Assembly (NCBI GenBank): GCA_002479455.1
Contig: DLNB01000033.1
Location: 206 to 64,205, forward strand
Length of the DNA: 64,000 nucleotides
From: Acetothermia bacterium UBA7521
Lineage (GTDB): Bacteria; Bipolaricaulota; Bipolaricaulia; Bipolaricaulales; Bipolaricaulaceae
Direction of reading: 5' to 3'
Below the pieces are notes generated by a model. It worked only from the letters and a program-made list of their open reading frames with translations, searched no databases and was not told the DNA's origin. Within the stretch, counting starts at the first letter, position 1, and each line of letters starts with the position of its first letter. This document shows positions 25,492 through 33,788 of the stretch, in pieces. Both the position numbers and the translations under genes were made by a program.

Positions 25492-28400
25492 TCAACTCTG
25501 CGAAGCAGGTGCTGCATCCCCAGCGGGGAACCCTGTGCCCACGGGAATCCTCTTTCCGACCATGAGGCATGGTTTCAGTCCATCGAGGTGGTCGTCCTCG
25601 CCGCGCAATGCGGCATCGGCAAGTACTTTCGTCGTACGCTCGAACGAAGCCGCGGCAAGCCACGACTTCCGGAGCAACGCCGCCCGGGAGATCCTCAGGA
25701 GTTCTCGCTCTCCCTGCGGAATGCGGTACTCAACGAGCCGCACCGTTCGTGCTTCGTCGTGGATCTCGACTCGAGCTTGGCGAATCCCAAGGGCGATCGC
25801 CCGCTCCAGTGTTTCGCGGGTTAGCTCCTCGTTCGCTTCAGCTACCGTTGTCCCCCCCCGCACAAGAGACGCGAGGAGTTTGGCCCCGACCAACTCGTTC
25901 CGGCCGCGTCGGATCTCCTCGTTCTCGGTTGACAGCCGCCGTACCTCAAGCTGGAAGATCTCGAGGGGGACAACGTCGTTGAGGAGGAACGCCGACTCGC
26001 CGGGGTCCACGATTCGCACGTTGTTCAGGATCTGCCGGGCCACGACTTCGAAGTGCTTGTCGTTGATGTCCACGCCCTGAGAGCGATAGACCTTCTGAAG
26101 CTCCACGAGCAGGTACTCCCTCGTCTTCTGGACGCCGGCCACCTCCATCAGGTAGTGAGGCGGGATCACTCCTTTGGACACGGGCTCACCGCGCTCAACC
26201 TTATCCCCTACCCGCACGATCGTTCCCTCACCGCACTCCACCTGGGCTCGGTAGCGAAACCGCACCGTCGCCCGTTCACCGGCCGTCTCCAGACGGTCGA
26301 CCAGCAGGGCGTCGCCGGGGGGCGTGTTCACCTGGAACAGCTCTTGCCCCTCGCGGACCGGAGCGCCGTGCTCGACCATCGGCAGGAGGTCGGCAGTGAT
26401 CGGGGCGAACACAGCGCGGCTCTTCTTTGTGCATACCGCAACCGAGCGATGCCCCGCCAGCACGGTTCCCTTCACCTCCGCTCGCACGGTAAGCGCCCGT
26501 GATCGCGTCGCGAGCTTCTTCCCTTCTTCAACCACGTCTCCGTCCTGAACCAGAACTTGTGATCCGTACGGGATTTCGTACTCCCGTGTCTCGCCCCGCT
26601 CCCCGCGGACGACGACGTGCCGCGTCCCTCCATCGTGCCGCACTTCCACCTGGCCCGGGATCCCCGCGACGGGAGCCTCGACGTGGTACTCCGTGGTCAA
26701 CGCCTCGCCCTCGTCCACGGTCGCCCGATGTGCGATCTGAATTTCTGCCTCAGGGGGAACCGCGTACATCCGATCGAGCCCTGCCTCATCGAGCACAGCC
26801 AAGTACCGTTCTCCTTCTTCCTCGAAGAAGAACGCCTTGCCCTCGATCGGACTGCGCAGGGAACGGAACCGCCCCCCGTCCACTTCCTCTCCCTCAGCAA
26901 GTTGGAGAAGGGAGCGCGGCAGCACCACAGTGTGTGGCTCAGACGTGATCTCCACCACTTCGCGCCCCGTGCGCGTGGTCTCGATGTCCGTGATCCGTCC
27001 CGCGAGGGGAGCCACGGTGGCGTGGGCGGCCTTCGTCGTCTTTCGCGCCTCGAACAGCTCCTCGGCTCGCGGGAGGCCCTGGGTGATGTCGAGACCCGCC
27101 ACGCCGCCGGTGTGGAACGTACGCATCGTCAGCTGGGTGCCCGGCTCACCGATGGACTGAGCAGCGATCACGCCCACTGTCACCCCAAGGCCCACCAGGC
27201 GGTGAAACGCGAGGTCGAGTCCATAGCACATTTGACACAATCCACCTGGGGTTTGGCACAACGCCGGGGAGCGGATGACGATCTTCGGCCTCGCCCTCAC
27301 CTCCCGGACCCCCGACTCACGAAGGTCGCCCACGAGTTCAGGGGACAGAGGTTCGCCATCGCGCACCAGAAGAGCTCCCGTCTCAGGGTGGTACAGGTCG
27401 CCGATGACTTTGCAGAACCCCACGCGTTCGTCGAGCCCCTGCTCATCGAGATCCAGCGATACTTCCATCGTCCCCACCCGATGCGAGGTAGGCCTGTCCA
27501 GAAGCACGCCTGCCTCGACGAGGATCTCGCCTGTCCCCAGATCTCGAATCGGCTCCACGGTCACCCGTCCGTAGATCCGCTCTGGAATATCCTCCATCAC
27601 CTGACCCTTGGGAGCGAAGTACAACGGATCGACCTCCACCCCTTGGCGGGTCCCGCAGTCTCGTTCCTTGACGATCGCGTCCACACAAGCATCGACAAGC
27701 CGGCGGGTGAGGTACCCTGCGCTCGCCGTACGGAGGGCGGTATCCGCCGTGCCTTTCCGACCACCATGGGTGGAGATGAAATACTCCAGAATCGAGAGCC
27801 CCTCACGGAAGTTCGAGATCACAGGCCACTCGAGAACCCGTCCCTGCGGGTCGGCCATTGGTCCCCTCATCCCAGCAATCTGCTTCACCTGTCCAGCCGA
27901 GCCCCGCGACCCCGAAGCGACGATGGAGTGGAGTGGGTTGAATGACATTCGGGACAGGTTGTCCATCGTCGCCTTTTCCACCTCGTCCACTGTCTCCCGC
28001 CACACCCGCGTCACAGCGTGGTAGCGCTGTTCCTCCGTGGCCAATCCCCGACTGAACATTCGGTTGATCTGGTCCACCTGCGCCTGGGCAGCCTGCACCA
28101 ACGCCGCCTTCTCGGGTGGGATCGCGCAGTCAGGAATCGAGATCGTCAACCCAGAGAGGGTCGCGTAGCGAAACCCGAGGGACTTCAGTTCGTCGAGAAC
28201 AACAGCAGCACGCTCCCATCCGTAGCGCAGGTAGCACTCCTCGAGTTTGCGACGGACCTGCCGTACGTCGAGGGTCAAGCTGTAGTCCTGAAGTTCCGGC
28301 GGGAGAGCCTGGTTCAAGATCGCCCGCCCAAGCGTGGTCTCCACGATCTGCTCGCCGATCCGTATCCGGATCAGGGCGTGAAGACTGATCACCCCTTGAT

Positions 28401-30414
28401 CGTGGGCCCTCAACGCCTCGTCGATCGAGCGAAAGACCTTGCCCCTCCCTTTCCCGGCCGGATCGAGAATCGTCAGGTAGTAGAACCCGTACACCTGGTC
28501 CTGAGTGGGTAGGGCAAGCGGTCGCCCGTGGGCAGGGGAAAGCGTATTGCGAGCTGAGAGCATAAGGTCCCACGCTTCCTGAACCGCCTCCTTCCCGAGG
28601 GGAAGATGGACCGCCATCTGATCCCCGTCGAAATCCGCGTTGTACGAAGGGCACACATGGGGGTGGACCTGGATCGCATCGCCATCCACAAGCACCGGCT
28701 GGAACGCCTGAATCGACAACCGGTGCAGCGTCGGGGCACGGTTGAGGAGCACGGGATACTCACGGATCAAATCATCGAGGGTATCCCAGACCTCCGGCAG
28801 CTCGCCGGCGAGCGCCTTGTTCTTGATCTCGTCGTAGTCTGCGTACGGAAGGTTTTCGAGTCGAGAGAGGATGAACGGCTTGAACAGCTCGAGCGCCATC
28901 TTCTTCGGAATCCCGCACTGGTGGATCTTGAGTTGAGGGTTGACGACGATCACCGCACGGGCCGAGTAATCCACGCGCCTCCCGAGGAGATGCCGACGGA
29001 GACGACCCTGCTTCCCCTGAATCCGCTCCGACAGCGACTTCAGCGGGCGGTTGTCCCGGCCGCGGATCGGGTTGTCCTTCTTCTCGTTGTGGATCAGAGC
29101 GTCCACCGCCTCCTGGAGCATCCGCCGCTCGTTGCGCAGGATGATCTCCGGTGCCCCCATTTCACGAAGCTTCTTCAAGCGGTTGTTGCGGTTGATGATC
29201 CGCCGGTACAGATCGTTCAGGTCTGTGGTCGCAAACTTTCCGCCTTCGAGCTGGATCATCGGCCTCAACGCCGGAGGAAGGACAGGGATAACCTCCAGTA
29301 CCAGGTTCCCTGGGTTGTTCCCAGACCGGCGCAACTGGTCCACAACCTCGAGGCGGTGAAGGATCCGCCGCCGCTCCCCTTGGTTTGCGGTGTGATCCAG
29401 TTCTTCCCACAGCTCGTCGGCGAGTGCGTCCAAGTCGAGCGCCTCCAGCAGCCGCTCAATACCCTCCGCCCCGGTCGCCGCCTCGAATCCGCCCGGGAAA
29501 CACCGATCGTAGGCCCGTGCCTCCAACGTGGACAGCTCCTGGCCAAGCCGCAACGGAACGTTCTCCGCCACCCTAACCACAAGATGGGCAAGGTTGTCCA
29601 CCACTTCTTGGATCGAGCTCCCATCCACGCCCTCATAGCGCGCCCGCAACATCTCGAACATCGTCTGCGAGCACACTTCTCCGGCCGGCCTCTCGCACAG
29701 AGTCTCTCCGGCTTCGACGCTGTCCCCATCCTCAACGAAGACCTCCGCGTCGGAGGCCACCGGGTACTCGTGACGGCCAATCACCAGGGCCCGGAACGTC
29801 TCTCCGTTGGCGAGTTTTCGTGTTTCGACCTGGACTTCCCCCTCTTCCTCCGCCACCACCTTCGGAGCCTTGGTGACCAGGTACGCCTGCTCGACCTGGA
29901 ACGTGAACGCAGTGGCCAGGATCCGTACCTCGCTCCCGTAGAGGGTTTCTCCCTGTCGGATTTTCGGAGAGCCTGATTGCGTAACGATGAACAGGTCTTC
30001 GCGCGATGTTTCGGTTTCGTAGTACGCGATGCGCCGGAGATCGCGGCGCTTGATTCCAAGCAGGCGAGACAACGGGCTTGCCACTCCTTTGAGATACCAG
30101 AAGTGGACCACTGGACTGGCAAGGCGGATGTGTCCCATGTTCACCCGACGAACCGCTGAGTCGGTGACGAGGACCCCACATTTGTCGCAGGTGATACCCT
30201 CGTACTTCTTACCGCGGTACTTGCCGCACGTGCACTCGTAGTCATTCTCCGGACCGAAGATCTCCTCGGCGTAAAGGCCGCCCCGCTCGGGCTTGTGGCT
30301 TCGGTAGTTAATCGTTTCGGAGTTCGTTACCTCTCCTCGAGACCACGACAGCATCTCCTCTCTCGATGCCAGTCCTAGTTTGATCCGCTTGATGTCATCC
30401 CCGGAAATGACCAC
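25492..30414 (-). CDS. rpoC: RNA polymerase subunit beta-prime
   Basis: A 1640-residue beta-prime subunit. The N-terminal zinc ribbon is C61, C63, C76, C79; the catalytic Mg motif NADFDGDQMAVHLPL begins at N592 (D594, D596, D598). The second zinc site uses C near 920 (RDCGTRQG) and the CQTPGGLCQMC cysteines near 1054-1064. A large insertion of beta-barrel-like repeats (about 145-250) extends the clamp region, as in Thermus and Thermotoga. GTG start at 30414 has a GAGGTGAT site. Oddly, the upstream neighbour is a 74-residue zinc-ribbon gene and not rpoB, so the usual rpoBC operon is broken. Confidence 0.97.
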   Translation of the reverse strand: MVISGDDIKRIKLGLASREEMLSWSRGEVTNSETINYRSHKPERGGLYAEEIFGPENDYECTCGKYRGKKYEGITCDKCGVLVTDSAVRRVNMGHIRLASPVVHFWYLKGVASPLSRLLGIKRRDLRRIAYYETETSREDLFIVTQSGSPKIRQGETLYGSEVRILATAFTFQVEQAYLVTKAPKVVAEEEGEVQVETRKLANGETFRALVIGRHEYPVASDAEVFVEDGDSVEAGETLCERPAGEVCSQTMFEMLRARYEGVDGSSIQEVVDNLAHLVVRVAENVPLRLGQELSTLEARAYDRCFPGGFEAATGAEGIERLLEALDLDALADELWEELDHTANQGERRRILHRLEVVDQLRRSGNNPGNLVLEVIPVLPPALRPMIQLEGGKFATTDLNDLYRRIINRNNRLKKLREMGAPEIILRNERRMLQEAVDALIHNEKKDNPIRGRDNRPLKSLSERIQGKQGRLRRHLLGRRVDYSARAVIVVNPQLKIHQCGIPKKMALELFKPFILSRLENLPYADYDEIKNKALAGELPEVWDTLDDLIREYPVLLNRAPTLHRLSIQAFQPVLVDGDAIQVHPHVCPSYNADFDGDQMAVHLPLGKEAVQEAWDLMLSARNTLSPAHGRPLALPTQDQVYGFYYLTILDPAGKGRGKVFRSIDEALRAHDQGVISLHALIRIRIGEQIVETTLGRAILNQALPPELQDYSLTLDVRQVRRKLEECYLRYGWERAAVVLDELKSLGFRYATLSGLTISIPDCAIPPEKAALVQAAQAQVDQINRMFSRGLATEEQRYHAVTRVWRETVDEVEKATMDNLSRMSFNPLHSIVASGSRGSAGQVKQIAGMRGPMADPQGRVLEWPVISNFREGLSILEYFISTHGGRKGTADTALRTASAGYLTRRLVDACVDAIVKERDCGTRQGVEVDPLYFAPKGQVMEDIPERIYGRVTVEPIRDLGTGEILVEAGVLLDRPTSHRVGTMEVSLDLDEQGLDERVGFCKVIGDLYHPETGALLVRDGEPLSPELVGDLRESGVREVRARPKIVIRSPALCQTPGGLCQMCYGLDLAFHRLVGLGVTVGVIAAQSIGEPGTQLTMRTFHTGGVAGLDITQGLPRAEELFEARKTTKAAHATVAPLAGRITDIETTRTGREVVEITSEPHTVVLPRSLLQLAEGEEVDGGRFRSLRSPIEGKAFFFEEEGERYLAVLDEAGLDRMYAVPPEAEIQIAHRATVDEGEALTTEYHVEAPVAGIPGQVEVRHDGGTRHVVVRGERGETREYEIPYGSQVLVQDGDVVEEGKKLATRSRALTVRAEVKGTVLAGHRSVAVCTKKSRAVFAPITADLLPMVEHGAPVREGQELFQVNTPPGDALLVDRLETAGERATVRFRYRAQVECGEGTIVRVGDKVERGEPVSKGVIPPHYLMEVAGVQKTREYLLVELQKVYRSQGVDINDKHFEVVARQILNNVRIVDPGESAFLLNDVVPLEIFQLEVRRLSTENEEIRRGRNELVGAKLLASLVRGGTTVAEANEELTRETLERAIALGIRQARVEIHDEARTVRLVEYRIPQGERELLRISRAALLRKSWLAAASFERTTKVLADAALRGEDDHLDGLKPCLMVGKRIPVGTGFPAGDAAPASQS

Positions 30415-30445
30415 CGGCTATCACCTCAACGGCCGCACAGGCCGA

Positions 30446-30670
30446 TTATTCCTCTGTGGAATTGCTGGACGAACCGCTTTCCGCACGCGCTCGCCGGTAG
30501 TCGGTCGTGTAGAAACCGCTCCCTTTGTATACCACACCGAACCGCGGCAAGAGCCGCGTCACCTCGGCCGCGCCACACCCTGAGCACCGAACGAGCGCCC
30601 GATCCCGAACCGGCCGGAGCTCGCGAAACTCGTTGCCACAGCGTGTGCAACGGTAGCGATACATGGGCAT
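30446..30670 (-). CDS. FmdB-type zinc-ribbon protein
   Basis: A 74-residue small protein with the FmdB/CxxC regulatory-protein fold: MPMYRYRCTRCGNEF and LVRCSGCGAAEVTRLLP supply two CxxC pairs (C8, C11; C29, C32) of one zinc ribbon. The rest (VVYKGSGFYTTDYRRARAES) is the usual tail: GSGFY.TDY is strongly conserved in this family. The function is unknown; the FmdB name comes from a putative regulator of formamidase genes. Ribosome site AGGAGG lies just upstream. It precedes rpoC by 31 bp and is probably the first gene of the superoperon. Confidence 0.82.
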   Translation of the reverse strand: MPMYRYRCTRCGNEFRELRPVRDRALVRCSGCGAAEVTRLLPRFGVVYKGSGFYTTDYRRARAESGSSSNSTEE

Positions 30671-30742
30671 AACCTGTCCTCCTTGCTACGCTCTGCTGTC
30701 TGAAGGTAACCCGTCGCACGAACCAATCAATTGTAAGTCCGC

Positions 30743-31705
30743 TCAGGAGGAGATCAAGGCAGGCACCAGGTGCCCCTCGACGGGGAGCCGCATCTGGCGC
30801 GTTTCCCCCTCCCACTCACAGCGGAACCGGACCACCCACGCCGCGGCTCGCGACAAGCCCGCGGCCTCCGCCATGCGCTCCGCCGCCGCGGCGATGATCG
30901 TTTCACGGCCTTCCGGACTATGTTCAGACCAACGGGCCCGCACGAGAGCCAACGGGGAGCGCGGGATCTGAACGTAAAGACGGACATCCGAAGGCAAGAA
31001 CAGAGGCTGGAGGCGCACCTGCTCTTCCGCGGTCAGCGCCACCACAACCTGAGCCGCAGATCCAAGCCGGTAGAAATGCTTGAACCGCAGAAGCTGGATC
31101 AGGTTCTCGGTAACGCCATCTACGGGGGCGATCTGTAGCAGGCGACGCACGAACTCCTCGTCGGCCAGCAAGCACCGCCGCTCACCGTGCCAGGGATCAA
31201 GACCGAGATCCCTGGCCACCGCAACGACGTCCTCCCGGAGGCGCTCCCCGCGCGTAAGGCCCAGCAGAGCCTGGCGGTTCACCCTCCCTTCGCTCTCAGC
31301 CGTGGTTGGAGGAAGGAGACGGGCCGAGAGCGGCCGTAGGACCCGGCCGGAGAGACCTAGGGATTGATCCAAATCCACAAGTTCTTCAATGCCCAGGCCT
31401 TCGCCTCCTGCCACATCCCCTGTCACCACGAGGTCGGCATGAAGGCGCCGCGCGAGGCGCTCCACCCGCTCCAGGAGGAGCCGGCGACACACCGCGCACG
31501 GGAACGGACGTCCCCCCCCGTGCCCGCCGAACGAGAGGAACCCCCGCTTCAGCGTGATGCTCTGGAAACGGGTTCCTCCCAACCAGCGGTGAGCATGAAA
31601 GCCCACCTCCTCCTCGCCCAAGAAGAACGGAGACCGAAAGTAGACGAGCCGAAGATGAGTAACCCCTGCGCGCTCGGCCAGGCGTACGGCTGCAGTGCTG
31701 GCCAA
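30743..31705 (-). CDS. MnmA/TRMU-like PP-loop protein, degenerate, start uncertain
   Basis: About 320 residues resembling the TRMU-like tRNA sulfurtransferase family (PP-loop ATPase domain plus a C-terminal NFACT-R-like part). Family landmarks are recognisable: PFPCAVCRRLL (C70, C73), ADLVVTGDVAGG, LSGRVLRPLSARLLPPTTAESEGRVNRQALLGLTRGERL. Several catalytic features are altered. The PP-loop would be SGTLAST, encoded just upstream of the TTG start, where SGGLDS is expected, and the GQRPMSQ and PAGGCLL motifs have become GLGIEE and GERRCLL. The frame is open only to about 31757 and has no ATG or GTG upstream, so the N-terminus is uncertain. The chemistry may be lost or altered. It overlaps no neighbour and follows hpf. 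Confidence 0.6.
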   Translation of the reverse strand: MASTAAVRLAERAGVTHLRLVYFRSPFFLGEEEVGFHAHRWLGGTRFQSITLKRGFLSFGGHGGGRPFPCAVCRRLLLERVERLARRLHADLVVTGDVAGGEGLGIEELVDLDQSLGLSGRVLRPLSARLLPPTTAESEGRVNRQALLGLTRGERLREDVVAVARDLGLDPWHGERRCLLADEEFVRRLLQIAPVDGVTENLIQLLRFKHFYRLGSAAQVVVALTAEEQVRLQPLFLPSDVRLYVQIPRSPLALVRARWSEHSPEGRETIIAAAAERMAEAAGLSRAAAWVVRFRCEWEGETRQMRLPVEGHLVPALISS

Positions 31706-31751
31706 AGTTCCCGAGTACAGCGCAAGGGCGAGCGTTCGTCCTCCTTCAGTG

Positions 31752-32270
31752 TCAGCGACGGGGGATCACCAAGCCGTACGAACCATCCCCACGGTGGAAC
31801 AAGACCGCAGGCTGATCATCCTCGGCCTGGAAGAACACAAGGAATTCGCGCCCTCCCCGCTCCAGTTCCCGAACCGCAGCCTCCGGGGTCAGAGACTGAC
31901 GCGGGTAGTCATCCACGATCTCGATCTTCGGTCCTGACGCCACCCTCCGCCCTGGCGAGGAGACTGCGGGACTGGTCTTGCGCGACACCCGCAGCCGCTC
32001 CTTGTAGCGTACGAGCTGGCGCTGCATCTTATCCACCGCCTGGTCGATCGAAGCGTACATGTCGGTCGTCTCAACCTTTGCCTTGACGACTTTGTGGTTA
32101 ACGAGATACCCCATCATCTGCACCCGCTGCGCCGGTCCTTCCACCTCGAGGATCACGTCCAATTTCGAGATCCTGTCAAAGTAGCGCGACAGGGATTCAA
32201 CCTTCTTCGCCACGTATTTTGTCAGCGCATCCGAGTCCGAAGCGTATCGTTCCTCGATATGAAGCCTCAT
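31752..32270 (-). CDS. hpf: Ribosome hibernation promoting factor, long form
   Basis: A 172-residue long HPF. The N-terminal domain (1-95, MRLHIEERYASDSDALTKYVAKKVESL) occupies the decoding region of idle ribosomes. A linker (about 96-112) leads to the C-terminal dimerisation domain (PKIEIVDDYPRQSLTPEAAVRELE...GLVIPRR) that joins two 70S particles into 100S. Start ATG. A TAGGAT box about 30 nt upstream may be the -10. Downstream, the next gene begins close to its stop, suggesting co-transcription. Confidence 0.93.
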   Translation of the reverse strand: MRLHIEERYASDSDALTKYVAKKVESLSRYFDRISKLDVILEVEGPAQRVQMMGYLVNHKVVKAKVETTDMYASIDQAVDKMQRQLVRYKERLRVSRKTSPAVSSPGRRVASGPKIEIVDDYPRQSLTPEAAVRELERGGREFLVFFQAEDDQPAVLFHRGDGSYGLVIPRR

Positions 32271-32324
32271 GTTAAGGTCTCACCCCTCGGTCACCCGCAT
32301 CCTACCACACTTAAGGGCAGATCG

Positions 32325-33707
32325 TCAAGGGGTGTAAGCTAGATCACGTTCAATAGGAGCAAGATCGGCGATTCGACGACGGAGATGGGCAACCAGCTGT
32401 CGTGTTCCGTCGGCGCCAAGCCCTGAGGAAAACCCTGCGAACGCCTCCTCCACATACTGGCGGACCATCCCCCGGTATGTGATACCTCGCGCCAACCGTT
32501 CGCAGGCCACCAACCCGAGGTCGAGCGCATCGACCGGCGGCTCCACACGAAGAAGGATCTCCGGGCAATCCACCCACGCTGCGAGTTCGCACGTAGTGTA
32601 GGCATTCGGCTCCTGTCCCACCAGAAAGCCCACGACTTTGCGCTGCACAGAGGGTAGCCTTCTCAGACGCCGCACGAGCCGATCCACGCGCACGAGGACC
32701 GGTTCAGGGAGGTCCGGCCCGATCAAATCATCCGCGTGGAAGGCCATCCCGGTGGGGGGCACGGCAATTGGCTCGTTCCAGGAGCGCACCTCTGGCGCAG
32801 GATCGGAGGCGGAACTCCTTGGGGACTCACCCCGGACAGAGGCGGTCTCAGCCGGAGGCAGGACAGGGTTCTGAACTTGAGACAGAGCCTCCAAGAGCCG
32901 CCCACGAACCTGGCGGAGTTTCGGGGATTCCACGGGACAGAAGGACGGCGTGTACCCGCCGTGGAACGTATCACGGACCCTCATCCTGATCCTCCGTGCC
33001 GTGGAGCCGGACATGAAGATGCACTCCCCCACCCCCAGCTGGGTCACGATCTCCTTGGCCTCGGTCTTCCGCCAGGGAAGGAGCTCGCTGTACACTCGCA
33101 TATCCGCCTCGTGAACCACACGGTGGAGAAAGAGCATCCCGGCTTGGGTGAGCACATCCTTCTCCACTTTGGCCGAGCGCTGGGAGATGATCACCGCTCC
33201 CAAGCCCCGCTTCCGTCCCCGGAGGGCGATCCGGGCGATGACATCCTTCATCCGGGTCCGCACACCTTGGGGGATGAACTCGTGGCACTCCTCAATCCCG
33301 ATCATGTACGGACTGCGGAGCCGTCCGGCGAGCGTCCACAGTCGGGTCAGGTAATCGAACACGACTGCCTCCCGCTCCCCGCCCAGCATGTCCGAGACAT
33401 CGAGAATCACAGGAACCCCTTCGCGGAGGGAGAGATCGGCCACCTCTCCTACCGTGGCCATGCTCAGTTCCACATCGGCGTGCTCCCCACCACCGACGAC
33501 GAGGACCTCGTACTTCTCCTTGAGGCCGAAGTACTCGCCGTCGATGTCCACAAGGGACATCGGGTAGTGGGCAGCGAGGAGCTCCTCGAAGATCACCCCC
33601 GCCGTGTTCGATTTACCCGAACCACGGATGCCGAGGATGGCCACGCACTGACCCACGACATCGTCCAGGGGAACTGCCAACTCAGGTCCGAGGTTGAGAA
33701 CGCTCAT
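32325..33707 (-). CDS. HerA-like ATPase (DUF87 type)
   Basis: A 460-residue FtsK/HerA superfamily ATPase. Walker A GIRGSGKSN (26-34) with the HerA-style GSGKSNT, a DIDGEYFGL segment, Walker B-like YMIGIEECHEF near 132-142 and the sensor VIISQRSAKVEKD are typical of bacterial and archaeal HerA translocases that pump DNA with the NurA nuclease. No nurA is visible in the window. After about 300 residues the C-terminal part has no family I recognise and contains a low-complexity linker. The ATG at 33707 is chosen over a GTG at 33725: TACTGT lies 7 nt upstream of it without a Shine-Dalgarno. Substrate and partner are inference. Confidence 0.75.
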   Translation of the reverse strand: MSVLNLGPELAVPLDDVVGQCVAILGIRGSGKSNTAGVIFEELLAAHYPMSLVDIDGEYFGLKEKYEVLVVGGGEHADVELSMATVGEVADLSLREGVPVILDVSDMLGGEREAVVFDYLTRLWTLAGRLRSPYMIGIEECHEFIPQGVRTRMKDVIARIALRGRKRGLGAVIISQRSAKVEKDVLTQAGMLFLHRVVHEADMRVYSELLPWRKTEAKEIVTQLGVGECIFMSGSTARRIRMRVRDTFHGGYTPSFCPVESPKLRQVRGRLLEALSQVQNPVLPPAETASVRGESPRSSASDPAPEVRSWNEPIAVPPTGMAFHADDLIGPDLPEPVLVRVDRLVRRLRRLPSVQRKVVGFLVGQEPNAYTTCELAAWVDCPEILLRVEPPVDALDLGLVACERLARGITYRGMVRQYVEEAFAGFSSGLGADGTRQLVAHLRRRIADLAPIERDLAYTP

Positions 33708-33714
33708 CGTTGCC

Positions 33715-33720
33715 ACAGTA
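33715..33720 (-). promoter_or_regulatory. Putative -10 element of the HerA-like gene (leaderless)
   Basis: TACTGT (read on the minus strand) lies 7 nt from the ATG with no ribosome site between; it supports a leaderless start at 33707. Confidence 0.35.
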
Positions 33721-33788
33721 GCCACCCGCAGCCGCCGCCACGAGGGGAGATGCCAACCGCTGAAGGGACATGCGGACCCGGCCTGGGC

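Noticed and set aside
26617..27945. A 442-codon open frame on the plus strand opposite rpoC
   Set aside because: It is a GC-rich antisense shadow of rpoC with arginine/histidine/proline-rich nonsense composition and no family motif.
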